A stretch of 64,000 bases of DNA, from contig NZ_QCYM01000006.1 of the NCBI RefSeq assembly GCF_003075075.1, positions 1-64,000 on the forward strand. The letters run 5' to 3'. Below the pieces are notes generated by a model. That model saw only the letters and a list, made by a program, of their open reading frames with translations. It made no database searches and had not been told where the DNA came from. The position numbers and the translations under genes are program-made. Below are positions 35,602-45,052 of the stretch, one piece after another; within the stretch, counting starts at the first letter, position 1, and each line of letters opens with the position of its first letter. Source of the DNA: Labrenzia sp. 011. GTDB lineage: Bacteria; Pseudomonadota; Alphaproteobacteria; Rhizobiales; Stappiaceae.

Positions 35602-36030
35602 TCAGCAGTTGTAGCTGTAAGTGAAGACCAGAGTGTCGGTGACAAAGCTCCCGGTCGGCCGGCACTGCTGAAAAACCTCGCGGGTGCCGCTGACCGTGAC
35701 CTGCAGCTGGTCGCCGCGCACCGGCCCCTCGACGAAATATTCGAGCGGATTGCCCGGGCAGTGTCTGGAAAAGACCCGCGCCATGCCGGATTGCCAATTG
35801 CCCTGCTTGACCCCGTTGAACAACAGCGTTCCGGGCCGGACACCGGCGGTGCGCAGGACAGTCCGGGGAACTTCGAAGGACAGCCAGCGCTGATTGCCCT
35901 GAGCCTTCAGGCGCATGATCGATCCGTTGTGGTTCCAGCAGCTGTCGGCCGCGGCCGTGCCTGCCATCGCCAGGCCGGCCAGAAGCGGCAGGATCAGTCT
36001 TCTGACGACGGATATTCCGAAAAACCGCAT
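35602..36030 (-). CDS. Secreted small cysteine-containing protein, unknown
   Basis: A 142-aa protein with a signal peptide (RRLILPLLAGLAMAGTAAAD) and a mature domain with four Cys residues: SCWNHNGSIM, SRHCPGN, QQCRPTG and the C-terminal SYNC. The arrangement suggests two disulfides in a small beta-rich periplasmic domain. No family is recognised with confidence. It is convergent with the TRAP operon and upstream in direction of nothing obvious. Codon use is like its neighbours, so it is probably a stable, lineage-conserved gene. Confidence 0.72.
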   Translation of the reverse strand: MRFFGISVVRRLILPLLAGLAMAGTAAADSCWNHNGSIMRLKAQGNQRWLSFEVPRTVLRTAGVRPGTLLFNGVKQGNWQSGMARVFSRHCPGNPLEYFVEGPVRGDQLQVTVSGTREVFQQCRPTGSFVTDTLVFTYSYNC

Positions 36031-36089
36031 GACTTGCCCGCATATTCCTTGCGGCAGGAAGGCACATCCCTCGGCACTTGCATCGGGTT

Positions 36090-36827
36090 TCAGCCGTATC
36101 CGTGCAGCTGAAGGCCGTTTTCCTTCAGCCAGACGCGCGCTTGCGGTGTCTGCGGCGCCAGCTGTTCGCAGAGACGCCAGAAGCGGGCGGAATGGTTCAT
36201 TTCCTTCAGGTGTGCCACCTCGTGGGCGGCCACATAATCCAGAATGTCCGGGGGAGCGAGAATGAGGCGCCAGGAAAAGGACAGCCGGCCGTTTGAGGCG
36301 CAGGACCCCCAGCGGCTCTTCGTGTCGCGGACGCTGATCGCGGCAATCCTGCTGCCGATGGTAGTGGCGTGAAACCCGGCGCGCCGTGTCAGGTCGGCAC
36401 GCGCCTGTGTCTTGAGCCAGGCGGTCACCTTGCGCGGAATGTGATCCTCCGCGCCGGGCACGAACAGGGCCGGGTTTCCGTCTTCCGTGCGGCCCACCGA
36501 TATCAGGCCCCTCAGCTTTCCCGTCGGGAGAATGACATGACCTTCGCCGCGCAGGGGCACGATGTCTCCCGGCAGGAAGGACACATGGTCCGATCTGTCC
36601 TGCAGGCGCTCCACCAGCCAGTCGATATGCTGGCGGGCGAAGCGTTCCGCGCGCGCCAGATTGCCGCCGCGCGGAACGGTAAGAACAGGACCGGACCTGT
36701 CTGCGGGAAGGCGGAGCAGATACCGCTGCGCCCTCGGATTGGCCCGCAGGCGGATTCGCACCGCAGCGGTGTCCGTCTGAATTTCGATATGATCTGGCAA
36801 TTTGTTTTTGCCGGGGCGTAGCAGCAT
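36090..36827 (-). CDS. YgjP-like zinc metallopeptidase (M48/DUF45 type)
   Basis: A 245-aa protein ending in the metal-binding HEVAHLKEMNHSARFWRLCE, the HExxH plus downstream H pattern of YgjP/WLM-type metallopeptidases. A preceding segment, SRWGSCASNGRLSFSWRLIL, is the usual mark of this family. The N-terminal half is beta-rich and Arg-rich. No signal peptide is seen, so it acts in the cytoplasm; the substrate is unknown. The homologous family is widespread in Alphaproteobacteria, usually as a single gene. Confidence 0.88.
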   Translation of the reverse strand: MLLRPGKNKLPDHIEIQTDTAAVRIRLRANPRAQRYLLRLPADRSGPVLTVPRGGNLARAERFARQHIDWLVERLQDRSDHVSFLPGDIVPLRGEGHVILPTGKLRGLISVGRTEDGNPALFVPGAEDHIPRKVTAWLKTQARADLTRRAGFHATTIGSRIAAISVRDTKSRWGSCASNGRLSFSWRLILAPPDILDYVAAHEVAHLKEMNHSARFWRLCEQLAPQTPQARVWLKENGLQLHGYG

Positions 36828-36897
36828 GAACAGGGGATGTCCGAACGAATCAAGTCAGCAAAAGTCTAGAGGAGAACGGCCGGCCGATAAACGGACG

Positions 36898-36924
36898 AAA
36901 GCGGCGCCTTGGGGGCGCCGCTTT
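36898..36924. terminator. Hairpin terminator after DUF2852 gene
   Basis: AAAGCGGCGCC (36898-36908) and GGCGCCGCTTT (36914-36924) form a perfect 11-bp stem with a 5-base loop, 50 bases beyond the stop of the minus-strand DUF2852 gene. The A/T ends of the stem suit an intrinsic terminator, although no long T-run follows. Confidence 0.65.
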
Positions 36925-36974
36925 CGGTCATGCCGGTCCCGGACGGGAGGTGAGGCCGACACCGGGGAAGGGGA

Positions 36975-37415
36975 TCAAAGAGGCGCCGCGTCCGTGCCAC
37001 CAGCGCTGCGGCCGTGGTTGGACATGAAGCGGTCGAACTCTTCCTGATCGCGCGCCCGGCGCAGTTCCCGGAGGAAATCGTCGAAATCGGCGCGCATCGC
37101 GTCGAGCTTCGCCCGTTCTTCTTCCAGGCGCTTCAGTTCGCGTTCGCGATAGTCGTCGAACGCAACGTTTCCGGTGCGGGCATAGCCCGTCGTATTTGAC
37201 ATCTGATCGAAGGCTCCCTTCAGCGGGCTTCCCCGCCACTGATCCCTGGCGTCGCGGAACATTCCCTCGAAGCGGTCCCCCCAGAGAATGTAGGCGAGCA
37301 TGGCAAGGCCAAGCGGCCAGAAAACCACGAACCCCAGAACCATCAGACCGATGGTCGCCGGCGTCCAGGCAGGTTTGATCATGCAACTTTTGGCTGTTGT
37401 CATTGTCCTATCCAT
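36975..37415 (-). CDS. DUF2852 membrane protein
   Basis: Small protein (146 aa from the chosen start) with a membrane segment IGLMVLGFVVFWPLGLAMLA, followed by YILWGDRFEGMFRDARDQWR, and a C-terminal charged helix ending in LRRARDQEEFDRFMSNHGRS. This order is the DUF2852 pattern found in Rhizobiales; its function is unknown. The frame is open to 37463, and starts at 37415, 37403 and 37382 are all possible. I chose 37415 for a GGTGGA stretch upstream; the true N-terminus is uncertain. Confidence 0.8.
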   Translation of the reverse strand: MDRTMTTAKSCMIKPAWTPATIGLMVLGFVVFWPLGLAMLAYILWGDRFEGMFRDARDQWRGSPLKGAFDQMSNTTGYARTGNVAFDDYRERELKRLEEERAKLDAMRADFDDFLRELRRARDQEEFDRFMSNHGRSAGGTDAAPL

Positions 37416-37500
37416 TTGTGACATCCACCACAGTGAAATGGGGATTGTCCCTCGAAGCTTCAAGGATTCCGGGCAGGAGGGCCGATGACGCGGGATGCGG

Positions 37501-37532
37501 AAAAACCCGGCGGATGGCTTTTCCTGCCGGGT
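37501..37532 (-). terminator. Intrinsic terminator after glycosyltransferase gene
   Basis: On the minus strand an ACCCGGC/GCCGGGT stem (37526-37532 with 37505-37511) is followed by a run of five T. It lies about 30 bases past the stop of the glycosyltransferase gene and ends that transcript. Confidence 0.75.
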
Positions 37533-37565
37533 CCAAATCCTTGTATCTCCAGAGAGAATGCGGCT

Positions 37566-38258
37566 TCAGTCGAACGGGCCGTCAATCACGTGCTGGGAGG
37601 AATAATTGGCCAGGAGCTTTTCGCGATGCCACTCCGCCGCCATCGGCGCGTTGGCATATTCGTGGAAACAGGGCGTGCCCAGCGTGAAATGAAGCAGCTT
37701 GGCATCGGGATTGGCGCCGAATTCATCCGGCAGCCAGTTCCATTCGATCGGCAGTTCGCCGATCAGATCGTCTTCCAGCCAGGTGAATCGATGCAGCTGG
37801 GCACCGGTGGCGTTCATGACGAATTCGGGCGTCACCTGCCGGTTGGCCGGATGACCGCAGTTCCACAGCACCACACTCGACCAGTTCTTGCGCGGGTAGT
37901 TTTCGTTCTTCGAGCCGAGATACTTGGTGGTCTGCCGGGTCTTGTAGTCGTGATGGACGCACATCACGGCCTTGCTTTCGTCGCGCATGGCGAACAGCTT
38001 GGCGATGTCGTCCCGCACGATCATGTCCCCGTCCATGAACAGTGCCCAGCCATTGTAGTTCATCAGGTGGGGGATCAGGAACCGGCTGTAGATGAAGTGA
38101 TTGGAGCCGTCCGCATGGGTTTCCTGATAGGTCTTCAGATTGCTGAGCGAGAGCGGCGTGATTGCCAGAACGTCGCTCGACTGCCGCGTCAGGCTGTTGA
38201 CGCAAACATGATAGGCAACCGCTTCCCGCGTATCAAACCCGATAAAAATATTCAGCAC
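37566..38258 (-). CDS. Glycosyltransferase, GT8-like
   Basis: A 230-aa protein beginning MLNIFIGFDTREAVAYHVCV with the DxD metal-binding motif in ALFMDGDMIVRDDIAKLFAM. Further segments are SNHFIYSRFLIPHLMNYNGW and VVLWNCGHPANR. The layout resembles GT8-type glycosyltransferases, which use nucleotide sugars with retention; no membrane helix is present, so it is cytoplasmic or peripheral. The acceptor is unknown. It is flanked by phaZ upstream and has its own terminator, with no surface-polysaccharide cluster around it. Confidence 0.78.
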   Translation of the reverse strand: MLNIFIGFDTREAVAYHVCVNSLTRQSSDVLAITPLSLSNLKTYQETHADGSNHFIYSRFLIPHLMNYNGWALFMDGDMIVRDDIAKLFAMRDESKAVMCVHHDYKTRQTTKYLGSKNENYPRKNWSSVVLWNCGHPANRQVTPEFVMNATGAQLHRFTWLEDDLIGELPIEWNWLPDEFGANPDAKLLHFTLGTPCFHEYANAPMAAEWHREKLLANYSSQHVIDGPFD

Positions 38259-38355
38259 GATAGAACCTCCGGCCTCGCTGCATGAGCGAACTTGTATTGG
38301 GCGGACGTTAGGGAATCAATAGCGTGGATGGCAACCCGATGAAAACCGGTTCGCA

Positions 38356-38388
38356 GGCTGCAGGCCTCCTGAACGGGCGCCTGCAGCC
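38356..38388. terminator. Hairpin after phaZ
   Basis: GGCTGCAGGC (38356-38365) and GCCTGCAGCC (38379-38388) are perfectly complementary (10 bp, 13-base loop), 21 bases after the phaZ stop on the minus strand. There is no clear T-run, so it may act as a 3' end stabiliser or weak terminator. Confidence 0.55.
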
Positions 38389-38408
38389 GGGGAAGAGCGC
38401 CGCCGCCG

Positions 38409-40082
38409 TCAGCTCACCTTTTCGGACAGTTCGCGCGCCTGTCCGATCCAGTTGTCGCGGGCAATGCGCCCGCGGAAATCGAGCTTGCTGTCGAGCGCGT
38501 CGATCTGCTCCGCCGTCAGAGAGGCGATCTGCCAGTAATGGAAGATTCCGGCCTCGTTCAGGGCGGATTCCAGTTTCGGACCGACGCCGCTGATTGCCTT
38601 CAGGTCGTCGGCGACGCCCTTGGGCCTGGCCAGGAGGATATCGTCCAGCGAACCGGACGAAGCGGCCCGGGGAGTGGCCTTCGGTTTTCCGGTCACGGGC
38701 GCCTTCTTGGCGACGGCCGGCTTTTTGGCCGGTGCCGGGGCGGCAGCTTTCTTGGCGACGGCCGGGGCCGACTGTGCCTTTTTCTTGATATCCGTGCGGT
38801 TGGACCGGATGAAATCCATCACCCGCGGAGCGATTTCGGCGCGCCAGCGCGAGCCGTTGAAGACGCCGTAGTGGCCGACATTCGGCTGCTCGTAATGGGT
38901 TTTCATGTCGTCCGGCAGTCCGGTGCAAAGGTCGATCGCCGCCTTTGTCTGGCCGCGGCCGGTGATGTCGTCCTTCTCACCTTCCACCGTCAGCAATGCG
39001 GTCCGGCGGATCTTCGAGCAGTCCACCAGATGGCCATTGTGCGTCAGGGTGCCGTTCGGCAGCGCGTGCTCGATAAAGACCGCTTCCACGGTCTGCAGAT
39101 AGAATTCCGCGGTCAGGTCCATGACCGCCAGGTATTCGTCGTAGAAATCGCGGTGCTTTTCCGCATTGTCGCCATCGCCTTCCACCAGATGCTGGAAGAA
39201 ATCGCGATGCGCGGTCACATGGCGATCCAGGTTCATGCTCATGAAACCGGACAGCTGCAAAAAGCCCGGATAGACATCGCGCATGAACCCCGGATGAGGG
39301 AAGGGCACCTTCATGATGACGTTGCTCTTGAACCACTCGATGCCCTTGGAAACCGCGAGATCATTGACGGCGGTCGGCGCGACGCGTGTGTCGATCGGTC
39401 CGCCCATGAGTGTCATGGAGGCGGGAACATAGGGGTCTTCCCGGTCTTCCATCACCGCGACGGCGGCCAGAACGGGCACGGACGGCTGGCAGACGCCGAT
39501 CACATGGGTATCCGGGCCGAGGGCGTGCAGCATCGAGATGATATAATCGATATAATCATCAAGATCGAACTTGCCGTCCTGGATGGGCACCATGCGGGCA
39601 TCGATCCAGTCGGTGATATAGACATCCGCATTCGGCAGCAGCGCCTCGACCGTGCCGCGCAGCAGCGTCGCGTAGTGACCGGACATCGGGGCGACGACCA
39701 GGATCTTGGGATCGTTGCGCTGCGTGGTCACACCGCGTTCGAAATGGATGAGGTCGCAAAAAGGCCGGCTCCAGACGATGTTTTCGTGAACCGGGACGCG
39801 GACACCGCCCACGGAGGTGTCCTTCAGGCCGAACTCGGGCTTTCCATAACGCCGCGTCGCCCGCTCCAGTACCTCGCAACCCGCCGCGACCTGCCGTCCG
39901 TAGCCGGTATGTGTCAATGGATTGAGCGGGTTCTGGAAGTAGAGCTTGGTCATGTCGGCCATGGCCCTGAACGGGGCCATCACTGCGTGGTTCAGCTCGT
40001 AAAGGTGATAAAACGGCAACGGCACGTCTCCTTTGAGTGCGAAGCCGCCGCCAGCCCCCTTGGCGAATTTCGAATACATCAT
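38409..40082 (-). CDS. phaZ: Intracellular PHB depolymerase with C-terminal helix-hairpin-helix fusion
   Basis: PhaZ-type depolymerase (557 aa) that mobilises intracellular polyhydroxybutyrate. The catalytic domain (residues 1-about 410) starts YHLYELNHAVMAPFRAMADM and includes the lipase-box-like GVCQPSVPVLAAVAV, with Cys in place of Ser as in this family, DIHF-like IVWSRPFCDLIHFERG, and the late PNVGHYGVFNG His motif. A Lys/Ala/Pro-rich linker follows (QSAPAVAKKAAAPAPAKK), then a tail with DDLKAISGVGPKLESALNEA, a helix-hairpin-helix-type module. The start is at the tandem ATGs 40082/40079; the open frame beyond is Arg/Cys-rich. Confidence 0.9.
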   Translation of the reverse strand: MMYSKFAKGAGGGFALKGDVPLPFYHLYELNHAVMAPFRAMADMTKLYFQNPLNPLTHTGYGRQVAAGCEVLERATRRYGKPEFGLKDTSVGGVRVPVHENIVWSRPFCDLIHFERGVTTQRNDPKILVVAPMSGHYATLLRGTVEALLPNADVYITDWIDARMVPIQDGKFDLDDYIDYIISMLHALGPDTHVIGVCQPSVPVLAAVAVMEDREDPYVPASMTLMGGPIDTRVAPTAVNDLAVSKGIEWFKSNVIMKVPFPHPGFMRDVYPGFLQLSGFMSMNLDRHVTAHRDFFQHLVEGDGDNAEKHRDFYDEYLAVMDLTAEFYLQTVEAVFIEHALPNGTLTHNGHLVDCSKIRRTALLTVEGEKDDITGRGQTKAAIDLCTGLPDDMKTHYEQPNVGHYGVFNGSRWRAEIAPRVMDFIRSNRTDIKKKAQSAPAVAKKAAAPAPAKKPAVAKKAPVTGKPKATPRAASSGSLDDILLARPKGVADDLKAISGVGPKLESALNEAGIFHYWQIASLTAEQIDALDSKLDFRGRIARDNWIGQARELSEKVS

Positions 40083-40301
40083 CGCGGCCTGCCTGTTATC
40101 GCAGTTTCTATTGCATCGCAGCAGGATAACTACCCGAACCGCTGGCCGCAATACTGCTATTTGTTATGCGTTTGCGCACCTAAGGAGTCAGGATCACGGC
40201 GGAACTCACTTTCACGGGCAAGTTCTGTGCGGTGCAAAATCAAAGATAGGATATTTGAATCAGTTTGGTAGAGCAAATCGCAGAATGGCGCGATGCGCCC
40301 C

Positions 40302-41474
40302 TCAGGAAGCGAGATCGGCGACCACCGCATCGAGCACGAAAAAACCTTCCCGTGTGGCTCTGACCCGGTTTTCCCCCAGTTCCTCAACCATTCCGTGTTC
40401 CAGAAGCGCTTGCAGGCGGTCCGGATCAATGGCCCTATGGGAAAACTGCTCATAGCGGATCAGGTCGATGCCCTCGGTGAGCCTCAATCCCATCAGCAGG
40501 AACTCGTCTCCCTGCTCTTCGGCGCCGAGACCGGCATTTTCGATCATGCCGTGGCCGTGCTGCTCGACGTTTTCCAGCCAGGTCTCCGGATGAAGCTCCG
40601 TGGCGGTGGCAAGCCGGTTTGCACCGACCGTCAGCCGTCCGTGAGCGCCCGGTCCGACGCCGACGTAATCGCCATATCGCCAGTAGACCAGATTGTGCCG
40701 GCATTCGGCGCCCGGCCGGGCATGGTTCGACACCTCATAGGCCGGCAAGCCCGCCTCTCCGGTCACATTCTGCGTCAGCTCGTAGAATTCCGCACCGAGA
40801 TCCGCGTCCGGCATCCTGAGTTTGCCGGCGTGATAAAGCGTATGGAAGCGGGTGCCTTCCTCGATCGTCAGCTGGTAGAGTGACAGATGGTCGGCAGCAA
40901 GCGCGATGGCCTCCTGAAGCTCCCGTTCCCACCCGGCCAGCGACTGGCCAGGACGGGCATAGATCAGGTCGAAGGACAGACGGGGAAAGGTAGCCCGGGC
41001 GGTTTCGATGGCCTTTCGGGCCGTCTGCGCGTCATGGAGGCGACCCAGCAGCTTCAGGTCCGTGTCGATCAGCGACTGCACGCCCAGGGAAACGCGGTTG
41101 ACGCCGGCGGCCCTGTATCCCCGGAACCGCTCGGCCTCGACCGAGGAGGGATTGGCCTCCATGGAAATTTCGACCTCCGGATCCAGCGCCCAGTGACCGG
41201 ATATCGCGGTCAAGATGCGCTCCACCGTCGCCGGTGCCATCAGGGACGGGGTGCCCCCGCCCAGGAAGATCGACTGAACGGTGCGGCCTTTCGTCAGTTC
41301 GGCGAAATGAGCCAGTTCCCGTTCGAAGGCCGCGGCGAAACGGGCCTGGTCGACCGGCTGATGGCGGACATGGGAGTTGAAATCGCAGTAGGGGCACTTG
41401 GCGGCGCAGAACGGCCAATGCACGTAGATGCCGAACCCGCCGGCCTTCGATCCTGGCTCCACCAAAATGCTCAC
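40302..41474 (-). CDS. hemW: Radical SAM heme chaperone HemW
   Basis: HemW (390 aa), formerly called oxygen-independent coproporphyrinogen oxidase-like. The radical SAM CxxxCxxC motif is [11 protein letters not shown] near residues 23-33, and HemW hallmarks follow: [21 protein letters not shown] and [12 protein letters not shown]. It lacks the extra Cys-rich region of HemN, supporting a heme-carrier role. It overlaps the rdgB stop by 4 bases (ATGA), so the two genes are translationally coupled. The order rph-rdgB-hemW is usual in Rhizobiales. Confidence 0.93.
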   Translation of the reverse strand: MSILVEPGSKAGGFGIYVHWPFCAAKCPYCDFNSHVRHQPVDQARFAAAFERELAHFAELTKGRTVQSIFLGGGTPSLMAPATVERILTAISGHWALDPEVEISMEANPSSVEAERFRGYRAAGVNRVSLGVQSLIDTDLKLLGRLHDAQTARKAIETARATFPRLSFDLIYARPGQSLAGWERELQEAIALAADHLSLYQLTIEEGTRFHTLYHAGKLRMPDADLGAEFYELTQNVTGEAGLPAYEVSNHARPGAECRHNLVYWRYGDYVGVGPGAHGRLTVGANRLATATELHPETWLENVEQHGHGMIENAGLGAEEQGDEFLLMGLRLTEGIDLIRYEQFSHRAIDPDRLQALLEHGMVEELGENRVRATREGFFVLDAVVADLAS

Positions 41475-42109
41475 CCTTCCAGACAGCCGTCCGCGAACAG
41501 CTGAAACGCGCGAGCGCGATGGGAAAGCGCCGGCGTGTCCTTCGACCAGCCGTGTTTTTCCTCGGACGTCATTTCACCGAAGGTCCTGTCGCGTCCATCG
41601 GGCAGGAACATCGGGTCGTAACCGAACCCCTGCGTGCCGCGCGGCGGCCAGACCACGTCACCTTCCACTTCGCCGCGGAACAGCTCCTGATGTCCGTCCG
41701 GCCAGGCAAGACACAGAACTGCGACGAAGGAACCGCGCCGCTGCTCGGGCGCCGTCGCGCCGAGGGATTGGAGCTTTTCCTCGATCGTGCGCATCGCCAT
41801 GGCAAAGTCCTTGTCCGGACCGGCCCAGCGGGCGGAATAGATTCCGGGATCGCCGTTCAGCGCCTGCACGCAGAAACCGCTGTCATCGGCCAGGGCCGGA
41901 AGACCCGACGCCTGCGCAGCGGCCTGCGCCTTGAGCGCGGCATTCGCCTCGAATGTCAGCCCGGTTTCCTCCGGTTCCGGCAGATCCAGTTCACCCGCAG
42001 AGACGACGTCGAACCCGAAGGGCCGAAGAAGCTCGTTTATTTCGCGGATCTTGCCCTTGTTGTGGCTTGCCACAACAAGCTTGCCAGGCACGAGTTTCCG
42101 GTGACTCAT
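41471..42109 (-). CDS. rdgB: Non-canonical purine NTP pyrophosphatase RdgB/Ham1
   Basis: House-cleaning enzyme (212 aa) hydrolysing dITP, ITP and XTP. It begins with [19 protein letters not shown], the family's N-terminal strand, and has [28 protein letters not shown] and [12 protein letters not shown]. The C-terminal [13 protein letters not shown] and [12 protein letters not shown] blocks complete the family. It follows rph by 12 bases and overlaps hemW by 4, consistent with an operon. Confidence 0.96.
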   Translation of the reverse strand: MSHRKLVPGKLVVASHNKGKIREINELLRPFGFDVVSAGELDLPEPEETGLTFEANAALKAQAAAQASGLPALADDSGFCVQALNGDPGIYSARWAGPDKDFAMAMRTIEEKLQSLGATAPEQRRGSFVAVLCLAWPDGHQELFRGEVEGDVVWPPRGTQGFGYDPMFLPDGRDRTFGEMTSEEKHGWSKDTPALSHRARAFQLFADGCLEG

Positions 42110-42121
42110 TCGCTCGGATCC

Positions 42122-42835
42122 TTAAAGAATGGCCATTTTCTGCAGATCGACGAGCCTGCCGATGCCGGACTTCGCCAGGCCCAGCAGCTGTCCGAACTCC
42201 TCTTCCGAAAAGGGCGCGCCTTCCGCCGTTCCCTGGATCTCGACGATGCCGCCGGAACCGGTCATGACGAAATTGGCATCCGTCTCCGCCGTGCTGTCCT
42301 CGGCATAATCCAGATCGAGCACCGGTGCGCCCGCATAGATGCCGCAGGAGATGGCCGCGATGTGGTCCTTGAGAACCTCCTTGGTGACCATGTCGCGGGA
42401 TTTCATCCACTCAACGCAATCCCTGAGCGCGACCCATGCGCCGGTGATGGAGGCCGTGCGCGTGCCGCCATCGGCCTGGATGACATCGCAATCGACCGTG
42501 ATCTGCGCTTCGCCCAGCGCCTCGAGATCGACAACGGCGCGCAGCGAGCGGCCGATCAGACGCTGGATTTCCTGGGTCCGGCCGGACTGCTTGCCGGCGC
42601 TTGCCTCGCGGCGCATCCGATCGCCGGTCGCGCGCGGCAGCATGCCGTATTCAGCCGTGACCCAGCCCCGGTTCTGACCGCGCAACCAGGGCGGAACCCG
42701 CTCTTCCAGGCTGGCGGTGCACAGAACGTGCGTATCCCCGAACTTGATCAGGCAGGAGCCTTCGGCGTGTTTGGAAACACCCCGCTCCAGGGTGACGGCA
42801 CGCAGTTCATCGGCAGCGCGTTTGGACGGACGCAT
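42122..42835 (-). CDS. rph: Ribonuclease PH
   Basis: Phosphorolytic 3' exoribonuclease (237 aa) that trims tRNA 3' ends. The sequence starts [20 protein letters not shown] and carries [20 protein letters not shown], the [20 protein letters not shown] block and [24 protein letters not shown] residues (read here as [20 protein letters not shown]). The ATG at 42835 was chosen because it matches the usual N-terminus; five extra residues upstream are possible. It is divergent from hrcA, the standard rhizobial arrangement, with the two promoters in 185 bases. Confidence 0.96.
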   Translation of the reverse strand: MRPSKRAADELRAVTLERGVSKHAEGSCLIKFGDTHVLCTASLEERVPPWLRGQNRGWVTAEYGMLPRATGDRMRREASAGKQSGRTQEIQRLIGRSLRAVVDLEALGEAQITVDCDVIQADGGTRTASITGAWVALRDCVEWMKSRDMVTKEVLKDHIAAISCGIYAGAPVLDLDYAEDSTAETDANFVMTGSGGIVEIQGTAEGAPFSEEEFGQLLGLAKSGIGRLVDLQKMAIL

Positions 42836-43019
42836 GAATATTCCTTTCAACCTTGGCTCGGCGGAAACGGCTGTTTCCCCCCGATCTTACCGGCCTTGTA
42901 GACCCCAACTTCGCCCGCCGTAAAGGCCCAGCTTCACGTCTGGCCCATTTTGCGCCTATATCATGTGAGAATGACGTCTTTTGATCCCTGAAAGTGGTCA
43001 ATCAGCCGGAGAACATGCC

Positions 43020-44069
43020 TTGAGTCTCAGCGAGCTCGACAAAAGATCCCGCGAAATTTTCCGCTCGATCGTGGAAACCTATCTGGAAACCGGCGAGCCG
43101 GTCGGCTCGCGCAATGTGTCCCGCAGTCTGTCCATGTCCCTGTCGCCGGCCTCCGTGCGCAACGTGATGGCCGACCTCGAGCATCTGGGCCTGCTGCATT
43201 CACCCCATACCAGCGCCGGGCGCCTGCCGACGGAAATCGGCCTGCGCTTTTTCGTGGACGCGCTCCTGGAGGTCGGTGACCTGACCCAGGACGAACGCCG
43301 CGCCATCGACGTACAGGTCAAGGCCTCGCAAAAGGCCAATTCGGCCGAACAGGTGCTGACGGAAGCCAGCCAGATGCTCTCGGGCCTTTCCATGGGCGCC
43401 GGTGTGGTGCTGACCCACAAGAGCGACATGCGGCTGAAACACATCGAATTCGTGCGCATAGAGCCCCAGAAGGCCCTGGTCATCCTGGTGAGCGAAGACG
43501 GGTCTGTGGAGAACCGGGTGATCAACCTGCCGGCCGGACTGCCGTCATCGGCCCTCGTGGAAGCGTCCAACTATCTCAACGCCCAGATCCAGGGCCGCAC
43601 CATCGCCCAGATCCGCGCGCAGCTGGAACAGATCCGGGACGCGGACCAGGCCGAACTCGACCTGCTCAGCCAGAAGGTCATCAACGCCGGACTGGCGGTG
43701 TGGAGCGGCGAGGCCTCCGACGATCCCGGGACGCTGATCGTGCGCGGGCGTTCCAACCTGCTGACGGATCTGGATGCGGTCGAGGATCTGGAGCGCATCC
43801 GGCTTCTCTTCGACGACCTGGAAAACAAGAAGGATCTCATCCAGCTTCTCGGCCTTGCCGAAAAGGGGGACGGTGTACGCATCTTCATCGGCTCGGAGAA
43901 CAATCTCTTTTCCCTGTCCGGGTCGTCCCTGGTGGTGTCGCCCTACCGGGACAGCAACCAGCGCATCGTCGGCGTTCTGGGCGTCATCGGTCCCACCCGG
44001 CTGAACTACGCCCGGGTGATCCCGATGGTGGATTACACCGCCCGGCTGGTGAGCCGGTTGCTGGGGTAG
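43020..44069 (+). CDS. hrcA: Heat-inducible transcription repressor HrcA
   Basis: HrcA (349 aa from the chosen start) represses heat-shock genes by binding CIRCE. The N-terminal helix-turn-helix shows [20 protein letters not shown] and [18 protein letters not shown], then [20 protein letters not shown]. The C-terminal domain contains [20 protein letters not shown] and [14 protein letters not shown] at 43020 has GGAGA seven bases upstream and was preferred over a TTG at 42981 with no ribosome binding site. No CIRCE element was seen in the window, and grpE is not adjacent. Confidence 0.93.
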   Translation: MSLSELDKRSREIFRSIVETYLETGEPVGSRNVSRSLSMSLSPASVRNVMADLEHLGLLHSPHTSAGRLPTEIGLRFFVDALLEVGDLTQDERRAIDVQVKASQKANSAEQVLTEASQMLSGLSMGAGVVLTHKSDMRLKHIEFVRIEPQKALVILVSEDGSVENRVINLPAGLPSSALVEASNYLNAQIQGRTIAQIRAQLEQIRDADQAELDLLSQKVINAGLAVWSGEASDDPGTLIVRGRSNLLTDLDAVEDLERIRLLFDDLENKKDLIQLLGLAEKGDGVRIFIGSENNLFSLSGSSLVVSPYRDSNQRIVGVLGVIGPTRLNYARVIPMVDYTARLVSRLLG

Positions 44070-44137
44070 GAGCTTGCCCGGCAATCTTCACGCCCTTGAC
44101 GTCTTGAGACCAATGAACATCGCGAGCAGGAGCAGAC

Positions 44138-44941
44138 ATGCTTTCCCCAGCCGAACTTGAACGCTACGCCCGCCATATCGTGATGCGGGAAATCGGCGGA
44201 GCCGGACAGCAGAAGCTGAAGAACGCACGGGTTCTGGTGATCGGCGCCGGCGGGCTCGGCGCGCCGATCCTGCACTATCTGGCCGCCGCCGGTGTCGGAA
44301 CGCTCGGGATCGTCGACGACGACACGGTTTCGCTGTCCAACCTGCAGCGCCAGGTGATCCATGACACCACCCAGCTCGGCGAACCCAAGGTCGCCAGCGC
44401 CGCGGAGGCGATTGCCCGGCTCAATCCGAATGTGAAAGTCATCCCGCATCCGACACGCCTGGCCGGGCACAATGCCATAGCGCTGATCTCCGGCTACGAT
44501 CTGGTGGTCGACGGCACCGACAACTTCGACACGCGCTATCTGGTTTCAGACGCCTGTTTTTTCGCTAAAAAGCCCCTGGTGACTGCCGCCGTGGGGCAGT
44601 TCGACGGCTCGATCACCACGCTCAGGCCCTTCGAGACCGGTCCGGACGGCGCGCCCAACCCGACCTACCGCTGTCTCTTCCCGCAAAAGCCGCGCGACGG
44701 CCTGCTGCCGACCTGCGAGGAGGCGGGGGTTCTGGGTGCGCTGACCGGCATCATCGGCGCGATGCAGGCCATGGAGGCGGTCAAGGAACTCACGGGGACA
44801 GGCGAGGGGCTCGTCGGCAGGCTGGTAATGTTCGACGCCAGAAGTTTCCGCATGGAAACGGTGCGCTACAGGCACTCCCCGAAGAACCCGCTCAACGGCG
44901 ACACCCCGAAAAGCTGGGCGGAGATTCTGGAGGACGCCTGA
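44138..44941 (+). CDS. HesA/MoeB/ThiF family adenylyltransferase
   Basis: E1-like enzyme (267 aa) that adenylates the C-terminal glycine of a sulfur carrier protein such as MoaD or ThiS. The nucleotide-binding loop is VLVIGAGGLGAPILHYLAAA, followed by DDDTVSLSNLQRQVIHDTTQ and VDGTDNFDTRYLVSDACF. Cys residues occur at YRCLF and LLPTCEEAGV. The C-terminal zinc-site CxxC of classical MoeB is replaced by RHSPKNPLNGD, so the metal site is incomplete. That ending is, as I recall, shared by rhizobial relatives. No moaD or thiS gene is adjacent, so the partner is unclear. Confidence 0.87.
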   Translation: MLSPAELERYARHIVMREIGGAGQQKLKNARVLVIGAGGLGAPILHYLAAAGVGTLGIVDDDTVSLSNLQRQVIHDTTQLGEPKVASAAEAIARLNPNVKVIPHPTRLAGHNAIALISGYDLVVDGTDNFDTRYLVSDACFFAKKPLVTAAVGQFDGSITTLRPFETGPDGAPNPTYRCLFPQKPRDGLLPTCEEAGVLGALTGIIGAMQAMEAVKELTGTGEGLVGRLVMFDARSFRMETVRYRHSPKNPLNGDTPKSWAEILEDA

Positions 44942-44991
44942 CCTTGCGGGGCCAAGGCCAATGCGCTTCGGGATAACATGAAGATCCGCGT

Positions 44992-45028
44992 ACAAAAAAC
45001 CCGCGCTGGCGATGGCCGACGCGGGTTT
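44992..45028 (-). terminator. Intrinsic terminator after secB
   Basis: AAACCCGCG (44997-45005) pairs with CGCGGGTTT (45020-45028). On the minus strand the stem is followed by a run of six T, 25-60 bases beyond the secB stop. It can also mark the 3' end of the plus-strand MoeB-family gene. Confidence 0.82.
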
Positions 45029-45052
45029 CAAACATGCTGAGGCAGGACGTTC

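Noticed and set aside
35399..36067. 222-codon minus-strand frame overlapping the secreted Cys protein
   Set aside because: It is a shifted frame of the same DNA; the 142-aa frame has a proper signal peptide and Cys pairs.
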